NCBI GenBank assembly: GCA_916048095.2
Contig: OU696594.1
Location: 3,137,281 to 3,201,280 of the forward strand
From: Sacculina carcini
Lineage: Eukaryota; Arthropoda; Thecostraca; Sacculinidae
Length of the DNA stretch: 64,000 bases
Direction: 5' to 3'
Shown: piece after piece, positions 1 through 10,236 of the stretch
Position numbering within the stretch: the first letter of the stretch is position 1
Layout of the letters: the number at the start of each line of letters is the position of its first letter
The notes under the pieces: model-generated
Seen by the model: the letters and a program-made list of their open reading frames with translations, nothing else
Databases searched by the model: none
What the model was told of the DNA's origin: nothing
Translations under genes and position numbers: made by a program

Positions 1-636
1 TATATATTTTGGGAAACTACCAAGACATTCACAGATATTTTCAGATATATTGAAAATTAAAGATAAATTTAAATTTATCTTTTGATTTGAATTAAAAATA
101 AATTTAAGTTAAAAAATAAATTTAAATTAAAAAATATATTTAAATTTAAAGATAAATTTGAAATTTAACGAAAATTTAAAATTTAAGGAAAATTGAAATA
201 TAAAAATAAATTTAAAGTTATAGAGGAATCTAAATATATTAGATAATTTGCAGACAAGTTTTTCAGTAAAATAATTATAAAAAGATGTAAGATAAATATA
301 GGTCCTAATAAATTATACCTACTTAGTTATATATAATGAACCATTTTTATTTATGATGGAGTTTTTATTTACATAAGAAAACCACACACACCACAGCCAG
401 GCGCTAATTTCAAATAAAATTCACAAATTCGATTTAATAGTGTTTGCTCTATAATCAACATTTCAGAATTAGTTGTTATAAATTGTGTGATTTATGTTCT
501 TGATCTTGAAACATATGACGAGTACAAGTTCATCTTATTGTTAGGAATAGTGCAATACGTTGTATCTGACTGTCTCGAAAGTTTCCAATGTATTGTTGAG
601 TTCTGTTATTTGGTGGATCCGGGGATATTTCGGCCC
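1..636. other. AT-rich intergenic DNA
   Basis: No gene is visible. Positions about 60-230 are a degenerate tandem of aaatttaaa-like blocks. Around 377-400 there is a short CA-rich stretch. The 62-codon frame at 487-675 has no recognisable features and is not called. Confidence 0.5.
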
Positions 637-638
637 AG

Positions 639-772
639 TTGGTACGTTTGTCCCGACTCCATTTGTCTCTCCTAACTAACCTAGTCTAACTGTTCTAGCT
701 TAACCTAGCCTAACCTTACATAACCTAACAGAAAGGGAGAGAGAGTCGGGAATCAGGTCAGGACCTACCAAA
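639..772. mobile_element. Small MITE-like inverted-repeat element
   Basis: The left end ttggtacgtttgtcccgact is matched by an inverted, interrupted copy at the right end (gagtcggg...ctaccaa). The interior holds ctaacctaacc-type repeats. No target duplication is clear, so superfamily is unassigned. Confidence 0.4.
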
Positions 773-969
773 CGACCCTAGGAGGTAGTGTCATGGTTCC
801 CCCTTTCGGTTCGTGCTTTTCATCATCTCACATAAGTAGATGTGTGCAAAATCGCAATGCTTTCAATTTGGTGTTTTTGCAGAGGATAAGATGAAATGCG
901 CCATTCATCTGAGTCAGTCAGGAATAATGAAGTGTGATGCTGCTTGTGACGGAAGTATGATGTTACGCT

Positions 970-1093
970 CCAGGTACGTCTGGTCTCGCTCCATTCCCAC
1001 CTCTCTTTTTCCTTTCTATGTTGGATAAGGTTAGTTAAGTTAGTCAGGAAAGGCGAAAAGGGCCGGAGATGAAGCGAGACTAAACGTACCTGG
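970..1093. mobile_element. MITE with 21-bp terminal inverted repeats
   Basis: The first 21 bases starting ccaggtacgt and the inverted last 21 bases agree except at two positions; both continue to gtctcgct. The element is 124 bp with no coding capacity. It resembles the neighbour at 639-772 in its ends and its ggttagttaagttag interior. Superfamily is unknown because no clean target duplication is seen. Confidence 0.6.
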
Positions 1094-1174
1094 GGCGCCA
1101 TACCCTGGTCTAGGCTAAATGTGTAACGATTCAAGAACATTAAAAACGCTAATTTATAAAAAACGCTTAAAATG

Positions 1175-1500
1175 ATGGCTTAATCATATTTATTGTTGTT
1201 GTTGTTTATTAAAGCATATTCATTGTTGATGCTGTTTATTGAATCATATTTATTGTTGTTGTTGTATATTGAATCATGTTTATTGGTGTTGTTGTTTATT
1301 TAATCATATTTATTTGTGTTTTTGTCACTTATTGAATCATATATATATTTATTGTTGGATGTTTCTTATTGAATCATATTTGCTGTTCTTGATTGTTATT
1401 TATTACTTCTTTGTTGATATTTATTCTTATTTATTGATGGCTGTTATTTACTGAATCACATATTTATTGTTGATTGTTATTATTTATTGAGGAACGTGGG
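1175..1500. repeat. Degenerate tandem of tttattgaatcatattta units
   Basis: About a dozen imperfect units of tgttgtttattgaatcatat-like sequence run head to tail. The open frames here are Leu/Tyr-rich by-products of the repeat. Confidence 0.6.
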
Positions 1501-1589
1501 CGGAGTGACATTATGGATTGTTATCGGACGATGGTTTATTATTTATTGTTATTTATTTATTGTTTTCTTTCCAACTCTCTTTCTAGACT

Positions 1590-1730
1590 TTTTTCTTTTC
1601 GAACTCTCTTTCTCTCTGAATCTTTTGGGCGCTTCCGGTACATGAGGCCACCTTACGGTGGTAATAGTGCTTGCACTCTTCCCATGCTACTGGATTTGCC
1701 TGTAATAAATAGTAATAATAATAATAATAA
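1590..1730 (+). repeat. (AAT)n-tailed SINE-like repeat, copy
   Basis: Contains the family hallmarks: ctctctttctctct, a gcttccggtacatgaggcca block, ggtggtaatagtgcttgcac and an ending cctgtaataa followed by (aat)n. At least eight copies occur in the window. A 3' microsatellite tail suggests a retroposed SINE or LINE tail. Confidence 0.55.
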
Positions 1731-1910
1731 AAACGCACAAAAACGTTTCTATATTTTGAATAGATTTTAGATTAGGTTAGGTTTAGCGTTCTAATGTAAT
1801 GTGCTGCCTTTGCAGGAGGCTAGGGACTGGAAGAAATTCGTTAAATCAAATGTTGGCAATTTAATGTTTTTGAATCCTTACACATTCAGCGTCAACCCCA
1901 TACCCTTGGC

Positions 1911-2520
1911 TCCGTCTGTGTTGTGTATGCTGCGTGTGTTGTATGACTTCATATGGATGTTACTCACAGAAAAGGCGAAGGATCTGGATCTTCGTGCACC
2001 ACCGCCTTCATTTTTTTGGGAGGCATGGCTGCTTCAAATGTTCAACCACCAACTATCTCGAACACGTCACAAAATAACCTGCAAATCATGTCATTCACAT
2101 CGAACATTATTTCCACGCTGTTTTTGTGCACATTAGCTTCTCGAGAATTGATCAATGCGAATTATGCTCAACTTAGAAAATATCTAGTATTACGTGTACC
2201 AGAACACGGGCCGACTAAAGACAAAAATGATATTGCTTTAAACATTTTTAAAACAAAACCATTATGAATGTATAAATTAAATATATTCAAATGAACAGCC
2301 AAAACTAGCTTCCACGATCGATTTTAAGGCTGTTTATCTAGGCTATTTTTGTCATATGTTGATATATTGCTTGTTGATTATATTTATCACAGAATTAAAT
2401 CATCAGTTCGGTTTGAGTTTGAAAATCAACTTTATCAATGCTGTTTTTGCTCTTAATTAAGTTTAAATTGACAATATTTCTTAAATACTAATACATAATG
2501 TTACAAATTGAAGAGGATAC
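1911..2520. other. Intergenic, no recognisable feature
   Basis: Two overlapping open frames (111 and 104 codons) lie here but show no domain, codon bias or splice signals that I can support. I see nothing else in this stretch. Confidence 0.4.
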
Positions 2521-2599
2521 TCACTCACAGAGACACGTGTGCTGAATGACTGTCACTGCATATGCCTTGAGGCTCAACACTTGACTCAACACAACCAAC

Positions 2600-2715
2600 G
2601 ATTACGCTTCGAGCCCTAATTGGCTGATAAATTTTAAGCCGTCGCTGATTGGCTCTGCCACCGACAGCTGAGTTCTGATTGGCTGAGTGCGCTGTGACGT
2701 CAGCATGGTCTAAAT
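2600..2715. promoter_or_regulatory. CCAAT/CRE cluster (promoter-like)
   Basis: Three inverted CCAAT boxes (attggct at about 2619, 2648 and 2678) and a perfect CRE (tgacgtca, about 2695-2702) lie within about 100 bp. The segment ttttaagccgtcgctgattg resembles, in inverse orientation, the promoter-like end of the pogo-type fragment at 16923-17075. It may therefore be a transposon promoter rather than a host promoter. Confidence 0.4.
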
Positions 2716-2954
2716 GCCAACACGCGTGGAGAAAAAAGGCACAATTGCCTTTCTGCATGCATTCATTCGACGTTCTGCATTGCATACTTGTTGCATACCT
2801 TGTTGAGACGCACGCAGATGTCAGCGACATACCAACTGGCAGCACTCAGTACCCAACCAGCGTTGCCAACTCCGAAATAGAAAGTGTTACGTACCGAATT
2901 GTTTTTCGAGGCAACCACATGCACACACAGACATACACACATATGTGTATGTGT

Positions 2955-3340
2955 ACTTACTAATTTGTTTAGCACAGGAGATGAGCTATGCTCGTACTGT
3001 CCTGTCTCCAACCCACCCTCTAACCTATCTTCGCTGAATGGCACACTATCCAGTCTTTCTTTAAATGTTCCTACGCTTTTAGCTCCTACAATATTCTCCC
3101 CTAACTGATCTCAGACATCCACACAACTATATGGGAAACTATGCTTCTTAACATCTCTCAAACATCTAGTCCTTTTCAGATATTTACATGACCCCTCTTG
3201 CCTAAATAATCCCAAACTATACAATTATTCCTATCTAGCCCATGATATGTCTAAAATATTAATCAAGTTGCCCCTTAGCCTACGTTGTTCCAAAGATGGC
3301 ATACAAAGCACTTTTAGTCTTTCCTCATACGACAAACTGC
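2955..3340 (-). mobile_element. CR1-like LINE, 3' end (degraded)
   Basis: Read on the minus strand, the frame contains VDVWDQLGENIVGAKSVGTF followed by KERLD. This matches the typical C-terminal tail of CR1/L2-type reverse transcriptases (F..RVV..WN.LP..VV.A.S...FK.RLD). Upstream codons toward 3340 carry stops, so only the last part of the ORF and the 3' end remain. Confidence 0.6.
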
Positions 3341-3594
3341 AACAAACTCATACGACAAACACGAAAACTACACACTGACACATGTGTGCGTATAAGTGTC
3401 AATGTGTGTGATGTGTGTGTTTGTTTATATATCCATGCGAATATTTGTATATGTTTTTGTGTATTAATGAATATGTTTTTGTGTGTCTGTTAAGAAGCGA
3501 GCTATATGCATGGCTTGACAGACTGTGTTCGGCTGTTATTGTGTTGTTGCGTTGTTGTTGTTATGTTAAATTTGTTATTGTTCAGTGTTGTGTG

Positions 3595-3682
3595 GCCATA
3601 CACCACAACTACTACACACATCAACACACACAAACACACACCAACACACACACACACACACAAACACTCACACACAATTATA
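3595..3682. repeat. CA microsatellite
   Basis: Interrupted (CA)n with acacac/aacaca units. Shadow frames on both strands are repeats of His-Thr or Val-Cys. Confidence 0.8.
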
Positions 3683-4198
3683 TCTACATGGAACGTATAC
3701 ACACTTTGAAACTGTGGATTCGTGAAAGTAACTTGATTAATGTGTCTTTTTTCTCAGTTCAGAATGCATTACGCAACTATTTTACTAGATGAATTGTCGA
3801 AATTTATGTAGAGATTGTTTCACTAAAGGATTAGAAAAAGTGTTCAACGAAGATAAATATGGATTTTAGACAGAAATAAAATCACATTATCCTCATTTAT
3901 ATGATCGATTATATACATACATTAGCGTAGATGTTGGGTATATGGGGGTATATTTACCCCCGACGAATTGGGCCGTAAGAATATGAATATGCAATTGTAC
4001 CCCCATGTAATTCTGTTGAGTAATTGCGAAATATTATCAATAAATGCCCACAAAAAGAACGCATGTTAATGCCTATATTTATGATCTCAAAACATTGATG
4101 ATGCTTTTAGCTCGCTTGTATTTTGCTTATGCAAGCAAGGATACATTTTGGGCCCATTCAATTACAACATATTGTATATATTCAATTGCATATAATTG

Positions 4199-4238
<40 letters not shown>

Positions 4239-4330
4239 GATACACATTTGTAGTGTATTGTATATTTTTGCTATGCTGATTTTGATGACAATTCATCCAA
4301 TGAACCGAGCCTAGTAAATTATCGTGGTGT
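3683..4330. other. Intergenic, with CA microsatellite at 4199-4246
   Basis: No gene is seen. The motif gggggtatatttaccccc near 3955 recurs as ggggtatatatacccccg near 5285, on the other side of the hAT insertion. The two may be halves of one older inverted-repeat element split by that insertion. Confidence 0.35.
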
Positions 4331-4338
4331 ATAATTGC

Positions 4339-5251
4339 TAGGGCTGTCAAAAAAGTAACCTAAAAATCAGAAAAAAGTAACTTTATTTTCGATAAAAAGT
4401 AACCTAAAAAAGTAACCTAGAAATAACCTGAGTTTTAAAGTTATTATCATTTTTGTATCGTTTTATCACATGTTTATCACGACTTTGCTGATTAGTGCGC
4501 TATGTGAAATACACGGTTTGTTTGTAAATATTTTAATAATGGTCGCAATAATATTCTTTATATTTTTTCAATGGAACTTTTTATCAAATAGCACGTACTA
4601 CAGTAGAGTAAACACTGCATGTGTGAATACCCCCCGTCCTCCCATATGTCAAACGTGGGATAATGGCGCTATCTCACGCCCTGAAAATCACGTGCAAAAA
4701 TTCCTGTTCAAGTAAATACGTACTGTCAAGTGCTACAGTGCAGTATCTGGTATAGAGAGCTCACACATCGTACTATACCACGCTCCAAACATCTCACGAG
4801 ACCCTCCGGTTCGTGGACATTTCCTAAAATGGAATTACACTATCCTGCGTACCCAAAAACGTATAAATATCGAGTAGCACGGATATTAAGATGAATATCA
4901 ATTGCTAAATCCTAACAGCAGAAATGTTGACATTTCTTGATCTTCAGACCTAATATTCCATATCTTTTCCTATTTTATCCTCATATGTACCGTTTTTGTG
5001 CCTCTTATCTGCAAAAAGTCACCAAACTTCGTGGTTAACTTACCTAATAAAAAAAAATAACAAAAGGTAACCTGACGATAAAAAGTAACCTTAAAAGCAA
5101 AAAAGTAACCTAACGATGAAAAAGTAACTTTTGGTAACCTAATAACTTTTTTAATAATTATCATACACAACTTTTTCATGCAGTTTTAGGTAGCTTATGA
5201 AAAAGTGACCTTTAGGTGAAAAAGTAACTTTATTAACTTTTGACAGCCCTA
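4339..5251. mobile_element. hAT-type transposon, 913 bp, non-autonomous
   Basis: The ends are tagggctgtcaaaa and its inverted copy ttttgacagcccta. Perfect 8-bp direct repeats ataattgc flank it at 4331-4338 and 5252-5259, the duplication size of the hAT superfamily. Both subterminal regions carry many aaaagtaacct-type repeats (about 4350-4430 and 5040-5240), the likely transposase-binding sites. No transposase ORF is present. Confidence 0.85.
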
Positions 5252-5605
5252 ATAATTGCATATTCATACCCCTAGCCAATTTATCGGGGTATATATACCC
5301 CCGATACACATTCAACATTAAATGTGTTTGCAAATTGTTATTTGTGGAATAACAGTAGTTTCATGGTGTTACTTATAATCTAAACTAATTTCAGCTGTAT
5401 TTACTATTTTTATAGCATTTTATGTACAACATTTACTAGATATTACATTTGGCATCTCCATAAGTAATTATCTGATATTTCGTTCGCAGTTTTGCTGTCC
5501 AACTACTATTTGAGTTATGTTGATATATACATATGTGTGTATATGTCCGTGTGTGTGTATATGCGTATGTGTGCGTATGTATAAGTATGTTAAATATGTT
5601 GAATA

Positions 5606-6173
5606 CAGGTTGTCCCAAAAATGTATCCACATTTTAGTAGGAGATATCTTAATAATAATTGTTTTGCAGATTGAACATATTGAAGCGAATTATTGTAGAC
5701 AGACTCAACTTTGAAGAAATTGTAATTTGACAAACAAAACAATATGTATTGAAAGACAGGCGCGCGTGGAACATCGCTGTCCCACGCGCGCCTACAAGAC
5801 CACACCGCAAAGCGAACACGCCCGAACACGACTCCCTCCACGAACTCAGAGGACAAAACAAGGACACCATTGCATACGCACACACACACTCACATACACA
5901 TGCAGAGCAAACCAATGCCACCACGACGCCTGACACTCGACACTTGCAATCTTGCACACTCCTCGCTGCAATGCAGCACATGTACAATGAAGCCAATCAC
6001 ATAAGCACGCACCTCTCACACTCTTCAATCATTCAACCATACGCACACACCTACACTCCCATGTACACATCGTTAAGCCATTACAATTAAGCCACAAAAA
6101 TGAAAAATTAAAATATTAAAATAAACGCCAAGTTTACAATTACTTAAAGTGTGTATACATTTTTGGGACACTG
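5606..6173. mobile_element. Tc1/mariner-type MITE, 568 bp
   Basis: The terminal inverted repeats are caggttgtcccaaaaatgta and, inverted at the right end, cagtgtcccaaaaatgtata. TA dinucleotides flank both ends (5604-5605, 6174-6175). The interior has a GC-richer block with ACAC stretches and no transposase. Confidence 0.75.
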
Positions 6174-6471
6174 TAAGTTTCATTGAGACATGTGTGTTGT
6201 AATCGAATTGACCGAAACTGGAAGAGGATCTCATGCAATTGACCAACTGAGTCAACTTTTGAACACTAATGCATGATGGCTGCCATCCCCCCGAGCCTCG
6301 ACACACAAATCTACACTCTTAGTTGACACATATTTACTTGTCAAAGTGCACTCAGGTGCACAGTTAATTGTTAGACTATAGAACTGCTCTTGATAATGAA
6401 GAAGCTCGTATCCGCACTACCGCACAAAATATCAACAAATATGGAGAACATATTGTTTGTTACAGTCAATA

Positions 6472-7253
6472 CAGTATGTTCTCATAATAGCGGACTCGAA
6501 AGGGCCGATACTAATTCCGCTGTTTGGAGATGTACTCTATAATAGAGGTTATTAACCTTTTCACTTTGAATCGTTCATTTTCATAAAATATTTTCATATT
6601 ATGTACGGCTTTGCATCTTTCTCAAATTATTCGGCCAGCATTCTCCCTTTCTCCAGAAAATTATTCAGCTGTGCGGCGTTCTCCTTTGGACGTCATAGAT
6701 TTGGTATGCTGCAGTTTGCAGGAGAGACCCGTTTCATCAATGTTGAACACATCATTAGTCTCCAATGCGAGAGTAATCGGAATGGTCAATATTATACCAT
6801 GGTCTCAACTTCTGTATGATTTTTGTGCTAGATCAACACCAATCTGGGATTCTAGGCGGCCACTTGGTTTAACAACACCAAATATCATGCCTGTTTATAT
6901 GTGTATGCCCATAGCCGGCCCTAATAAGTCTCTACGAATCCGCCTGAAACAGTCATCTGTTGTCACTCGACAAGCTGGAGTTAATATATTCTATATTCAA
7001 TATATACATCATCCGTTTGAGAATCACGTTTGAGAGTCAATCAATCATTTTCCGCTATTTGGAGGTGTGTTATATGAGAGGGGACCAATAGATAATTCCG
7101 CTATTTGGAGGTTTCCGCTATTCGGATGTTTAAATTCCGCTATTTCGAGGTATAATTAACACGAATTTGACCGGGTTTTGATCGGGACCAAAGAAGTATT
7201 CCGCTTTTGGAGGATTCCGTTATTTGGAGGTCCGCTAATTGGAGAATACACTG
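6472..7253 (-). mobile_element. Pogo/Tigger-type transposon, decayed
   Basis: The ends read cagtatgttctcataatagc and, inverted, cagtgtattctccaattagc, with flanking TA (6470-6471, 7254-7255). Several ccgctatttggaggt subterminal repeats lie near 7085-7250. On the minus strand about 6670-6765 encodes VFNIDETGL and then TSKGERRTAE. This fits the first catalytic Asp (D-E-T-G) block of pogo/Tigger DDE transposases and is followed by a stop. Most of the transposase is lost. Confidence 0.75.
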
Positions 7254-7505
7254 TAGTTTCTCAATACCGTGTTACAATGTGCTCAATTTACCTGATTTAT
7301 TCTCGGTTGATTTTTGGCTTCAGTTTGATAGAACCGGCACATTGAATTAAGGTCTGCTAAACCAGGATCATATTGTTCAGTTTATTTGGCGGTAGCATGA
7401 GTGATGTTGGTCACATGCTTGTAGTAGAACTAGCTGGATTCTTGTTGAGGCGGTTCTACACCTCCTGAACATTTCTTTCTGATGGATCATGACTGCTACA
7501 GGCTC
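7254..7505. other. Intergenic, nothing recognised
   Basis: No ORF, splice signal or repeat family that I recognise. Confidence 0.3.
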
Positions 7506-7704
7506 GTGGAAGGCATTGAAAAATTCAATTAATTCAATTGTTACATCAAAGTAAATGTCAAGAGGTCATTAAAAACAAAAATCGACGAATTTGGATTGAT
7601 AAAAACACACATAGTTGTCCTGTTCTGTTCGACCTTTAGCTTTCCACATGACAACTCTTCCATTCCCCATCGGTGGGGAATTACTCATAGGTTGAGAAAC
7701 ACTG
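7506..7704. mobile_element. hAT MITE family A, 5'-truncated copy
   Basis: Shares ttacatcaaagtaaatgtca and the ggttgagaaacactg end with copies at 10678, 17288 and 58729. The left terminus is missing. Confidence 0.6.
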
Positions 7705-7898
7705 GTATAGAGGCTGGACTTGACTGAAATACTTTACGTGGGCTGTTGTCAAACTAATGTTCTATAATGTTGCAGCTGCTACTGTATTTGCAAAATGCAA
7801 GCCAGCAGTGTACATGCTTCATGAGTCCATTTGCATTCTGCTCCGTATACCACACTGACATTTCATGCGCATGTGTTTATCAGACCCGCTTACAGCTT

Positions 7899-7972
7899 CC
7901 CAAACACACACACATACACACACACACGCACGCACACACACACACACACACGCACACATATACACACATACT
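7899..7972. repeat. CA microsatellite
   Basis: Interrupted (CA)n with cgcaca variants; the open frames across it are not genes. Confidence 0.8.
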
Positions 7973-7975
7973 GAT

Positions 7976-9040
7976 ATACTATTTGCAGCAGAAGACCACA
8001 CGAGGGCGCAGTACTCCAGAATTCACCATCAACCTACCGCTCGGATAAATAAATACCAAAAAACGTGTCTGTGTTTTTAAGGATCGCCTAGGAATAGACT
8101 GGGATATTTATTGTCATTTGCATCCTTCAAGGTAGATCTGTTTCTCTGGGAAAAATATTTACGCTGGCCAACTCAAGTTATATTGATATGTTCTTTTCAC
8201 TGATAAAAATAAAAGTCAGGTTGAGACAAGTTTGTAAGTGTAAAAGAAGAAAGGCTTAATACCGAAATATAAATTATCAAATCGTTTTCCATTTTCAGGA
8301 AAGCAGTCACGAAATATTATCTCCATAAATATAACAACCCTGAACAATAATAAGAAATGATAGGATAAGCCAAAACTAAATAAGAATGTGATATATAATA
8401 TAAAATTGCTGATGTCAACGCTGTCAAGCGCGATTTGTTACTTATTCCATTGTCAATGTATAACACATTTTGATGCTCTCAGTTGCTATTCTATTTTTTC
8501 GTGTTTGTATTTATTTGGGGCTACATAAGCTTACTGCTTCCATCAACCCGACTTATAGATTGCGAAAAAATTATATGAAAATGTTTGGCAAATACGAATA
8601 AACTAATTGTCTTGTGTAAATATTATTTAGCTCAGAATGCTGTTTCAAATATGAAGTATCTGCGCCAAGCTTCTTAGCGGTAACGTTTTGGGCACACGTG
8701 ATTTTGATTGTTTACGCATATAGTGATTATAGCTTGTAGTACAAAAATTCAAGGTATTATGCAAGAAGATTTTTGCGTAGTCTTATTGCACGGTTATTTT
8801 AACTCATGGTTTTATATGAAGGCTACTGAAGGAATGTAAACATGTGAACTTCCTTTATTGTTATTACTGAAGAGACTAGCCGGTTTATTAACCCATTTAT
8901 TACGGCATTGGTTTTCACCTGGGGTAAATTTCCCACTGGGATAATTGAGTTGAATTAACCTTAAATAATATCTTAAACAGAGTTAATTACCCCTTGAGGT
9001 AATCTAGCATTTTTCGGAGGTAATGGATGGGAATTATGTT
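7976..9040. other. Intergenic, nothing recognised
   Basis: AT-rich with stops in all frames. Around 8925-9005, gg-rich taaatttccc / ttaccccttgaggtaa blocks suggest an old inverted-repeat element, but I cannot delimit it. Confidence 0.3.
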
Positions 9041-9047
9041 TTAGTTA

Positions 9048-9050
9048 AGC

Positions 9051-9081
<31 letters not shown>

Positions 9082-9085
9082 TTAA

Positions 9086-9122
<37 letters not shown>

Positions 9123-9180
9123 ATATACATATATATATTTGTATATATGTATATACATATATTTGTATATACATATAATC

Positions 9181-9220
<40 letters not shown>
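9048..9220. repeat. (TA)n microsatellite tract
   Basis: Three long (TA)n blocks separated by gtatata/catatat variants. The Ile-Tyr ORFs are artefacts. Confidence 0.85.
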
Positions 9221-9222
<2 letters not shown>

Positions 9223-9453
9223 AGTCCAGTAGTAGTGGTGGGATGCGCCTTGTCTTCGGCTCCCACTGTTGTTTCGTTGTCTTGTTTTCAAGTTTTCTCT
9301 TCTTTCTGTTCACTGCTTTGCTTGTGTTCTCGTTTTCTGCTTGTCTTGTATTCGCTGTCACTGCTTGTCTTGATTTATGTTTTTCTCTTCTTTCTGTTCA
9401 CTGCTTTGTTTGTTTTTAGTCCATTAATTTGTTTTTTTCAGTCTGATTTCTTC

Positions 9454-9850
9454 TTATTTAGTCTGATGCTGATGTTTTTTCCTTTCACCCCACAGTGCTT
9501 TCATAAAGTCTTTTCTAATTCCTGTTTCTTGTAGTGTACTTTTCAGTTTTTTTCGGGTACTTTTTCGATTTATTTTGTTAAAGAATGTAAATTTTACTCT
9601 GATGCTGTTATAATGTAAACATTCAGTTAGAAAATGCTCCAGAGTTTCTATTTCACAATCACATACAGGGTTTTTTGTACTCTTCCCTTGGAATCTTTTT
9701 CTCCAGTTAAATTCTAATGTGTTTGTTCTTTCCCTCACTAGCAGCTTGCAGTTCTCGGTGTTGTCGATCCATTGCTCTTCTTTTTTACATTTGCTCTTCG
9801 TATATACAGGTTTTCGATCCATTGCTTCTTGCTCATTAATTAAACTCTTG
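9454..9850 (-). mobile_element. LINE ORF2 C-terminal fragment
   Basis: The minus-strand frame (to 9454) includes RERTNTLEFNWRKRF, then PVCDCEIETLEHFLTEC and LHYNSIR. The C-x-C...TLEHFL..C..Y...R arrangement is the Cys/His motif found after the reverse transcriptase in many non-LTR retrotransposons. No RT core is present, so it is a truncated relic about 200 bp upstream of the ICE1-like start codon, on the other strand. Confidence 0.6.
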
Positions 9851-9929
9851 TTTCTCTGCTACTTATCGTAGCAGTCAAATTTGTTCACATATCAAACGTA
9901 AAATGAACAACTTAATGTCATGGAGTCAC

Positions 9930-10012
9930 CGCACAGGGTGGTAATAGTGCACTTGCACTCTTCCCCCATGCTACTGTATTTACCTGTAATTAATAATATT
10001 AATAATAATTGA
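9930..10012 (+). repeat. (AAT)n-tailed SINE-like repeat, copy
   Basis: Has ggtggtaatagtgcacttgc, the catgctactgtatttacctg end and an (aat)n tail. It stops about 30 bp before the ICE1-like ATG. The tail lies just upstream of the possible 5'UTR splice acceptor tttgacag at 10025-10032. Confidence 0.6.
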
Positions 10013-10041
10013 TAATAACTTGATTTGACAGCCTGGTTGTC

Positions 10042-10236
10042 ATGGAGGACGGGTTGTTGGAGTTTTTGAACGGGCTCGACAACAGTACCCCCTCTCACAA
10101 CAGCCCATCCCCTCACAACAGCCCCCTATCTGGGCGGGCTCATGAGCGAGGTGTCGGCGTGCCTGTGACAGCGATCGGTGGTGATCATGGATCAGCGATC
10201 AAGTTGCACTGCGATCGCTGTCAGCAACTGATCAAG
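10042..10236 (+). CDS. ICE1: ICE1-like exon 1 (start codon)
   Basis: Codes 65 residues from [12 protein letters not shown] to CQQLIK. It ends atcaag|gtgttt in phase 0. A possible acceptor (ttgacag) 10 bases before the ATG suggests a further upstream 5'UTR exon. Confidence 0.62.

Larger units (their letters stand above)
1098..1910. mobile_element. Dispersed inverted-repeat element, copy 1 (interrupted)
   Basis: The left end (ctaaatgtgtaacgattcaa) and the inverted right end (gctgaatgtgtaaggattca) form terminal inverted repeats. The right part, with gcaggaggctagggactgga, is repeated nearly identically at 12880-12960. The interior, about 1160-1735, is occupied by other DNA: a degenerate tandem and an (AAT)n-tailed repeat. 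Confidence 0.5.

Noticed and set aside
823-2267. Several 60-110 codon ORFs in the first kilobases
   Set aside because: They overlap MITEs and tandem repeats and show no domain or splice structure.
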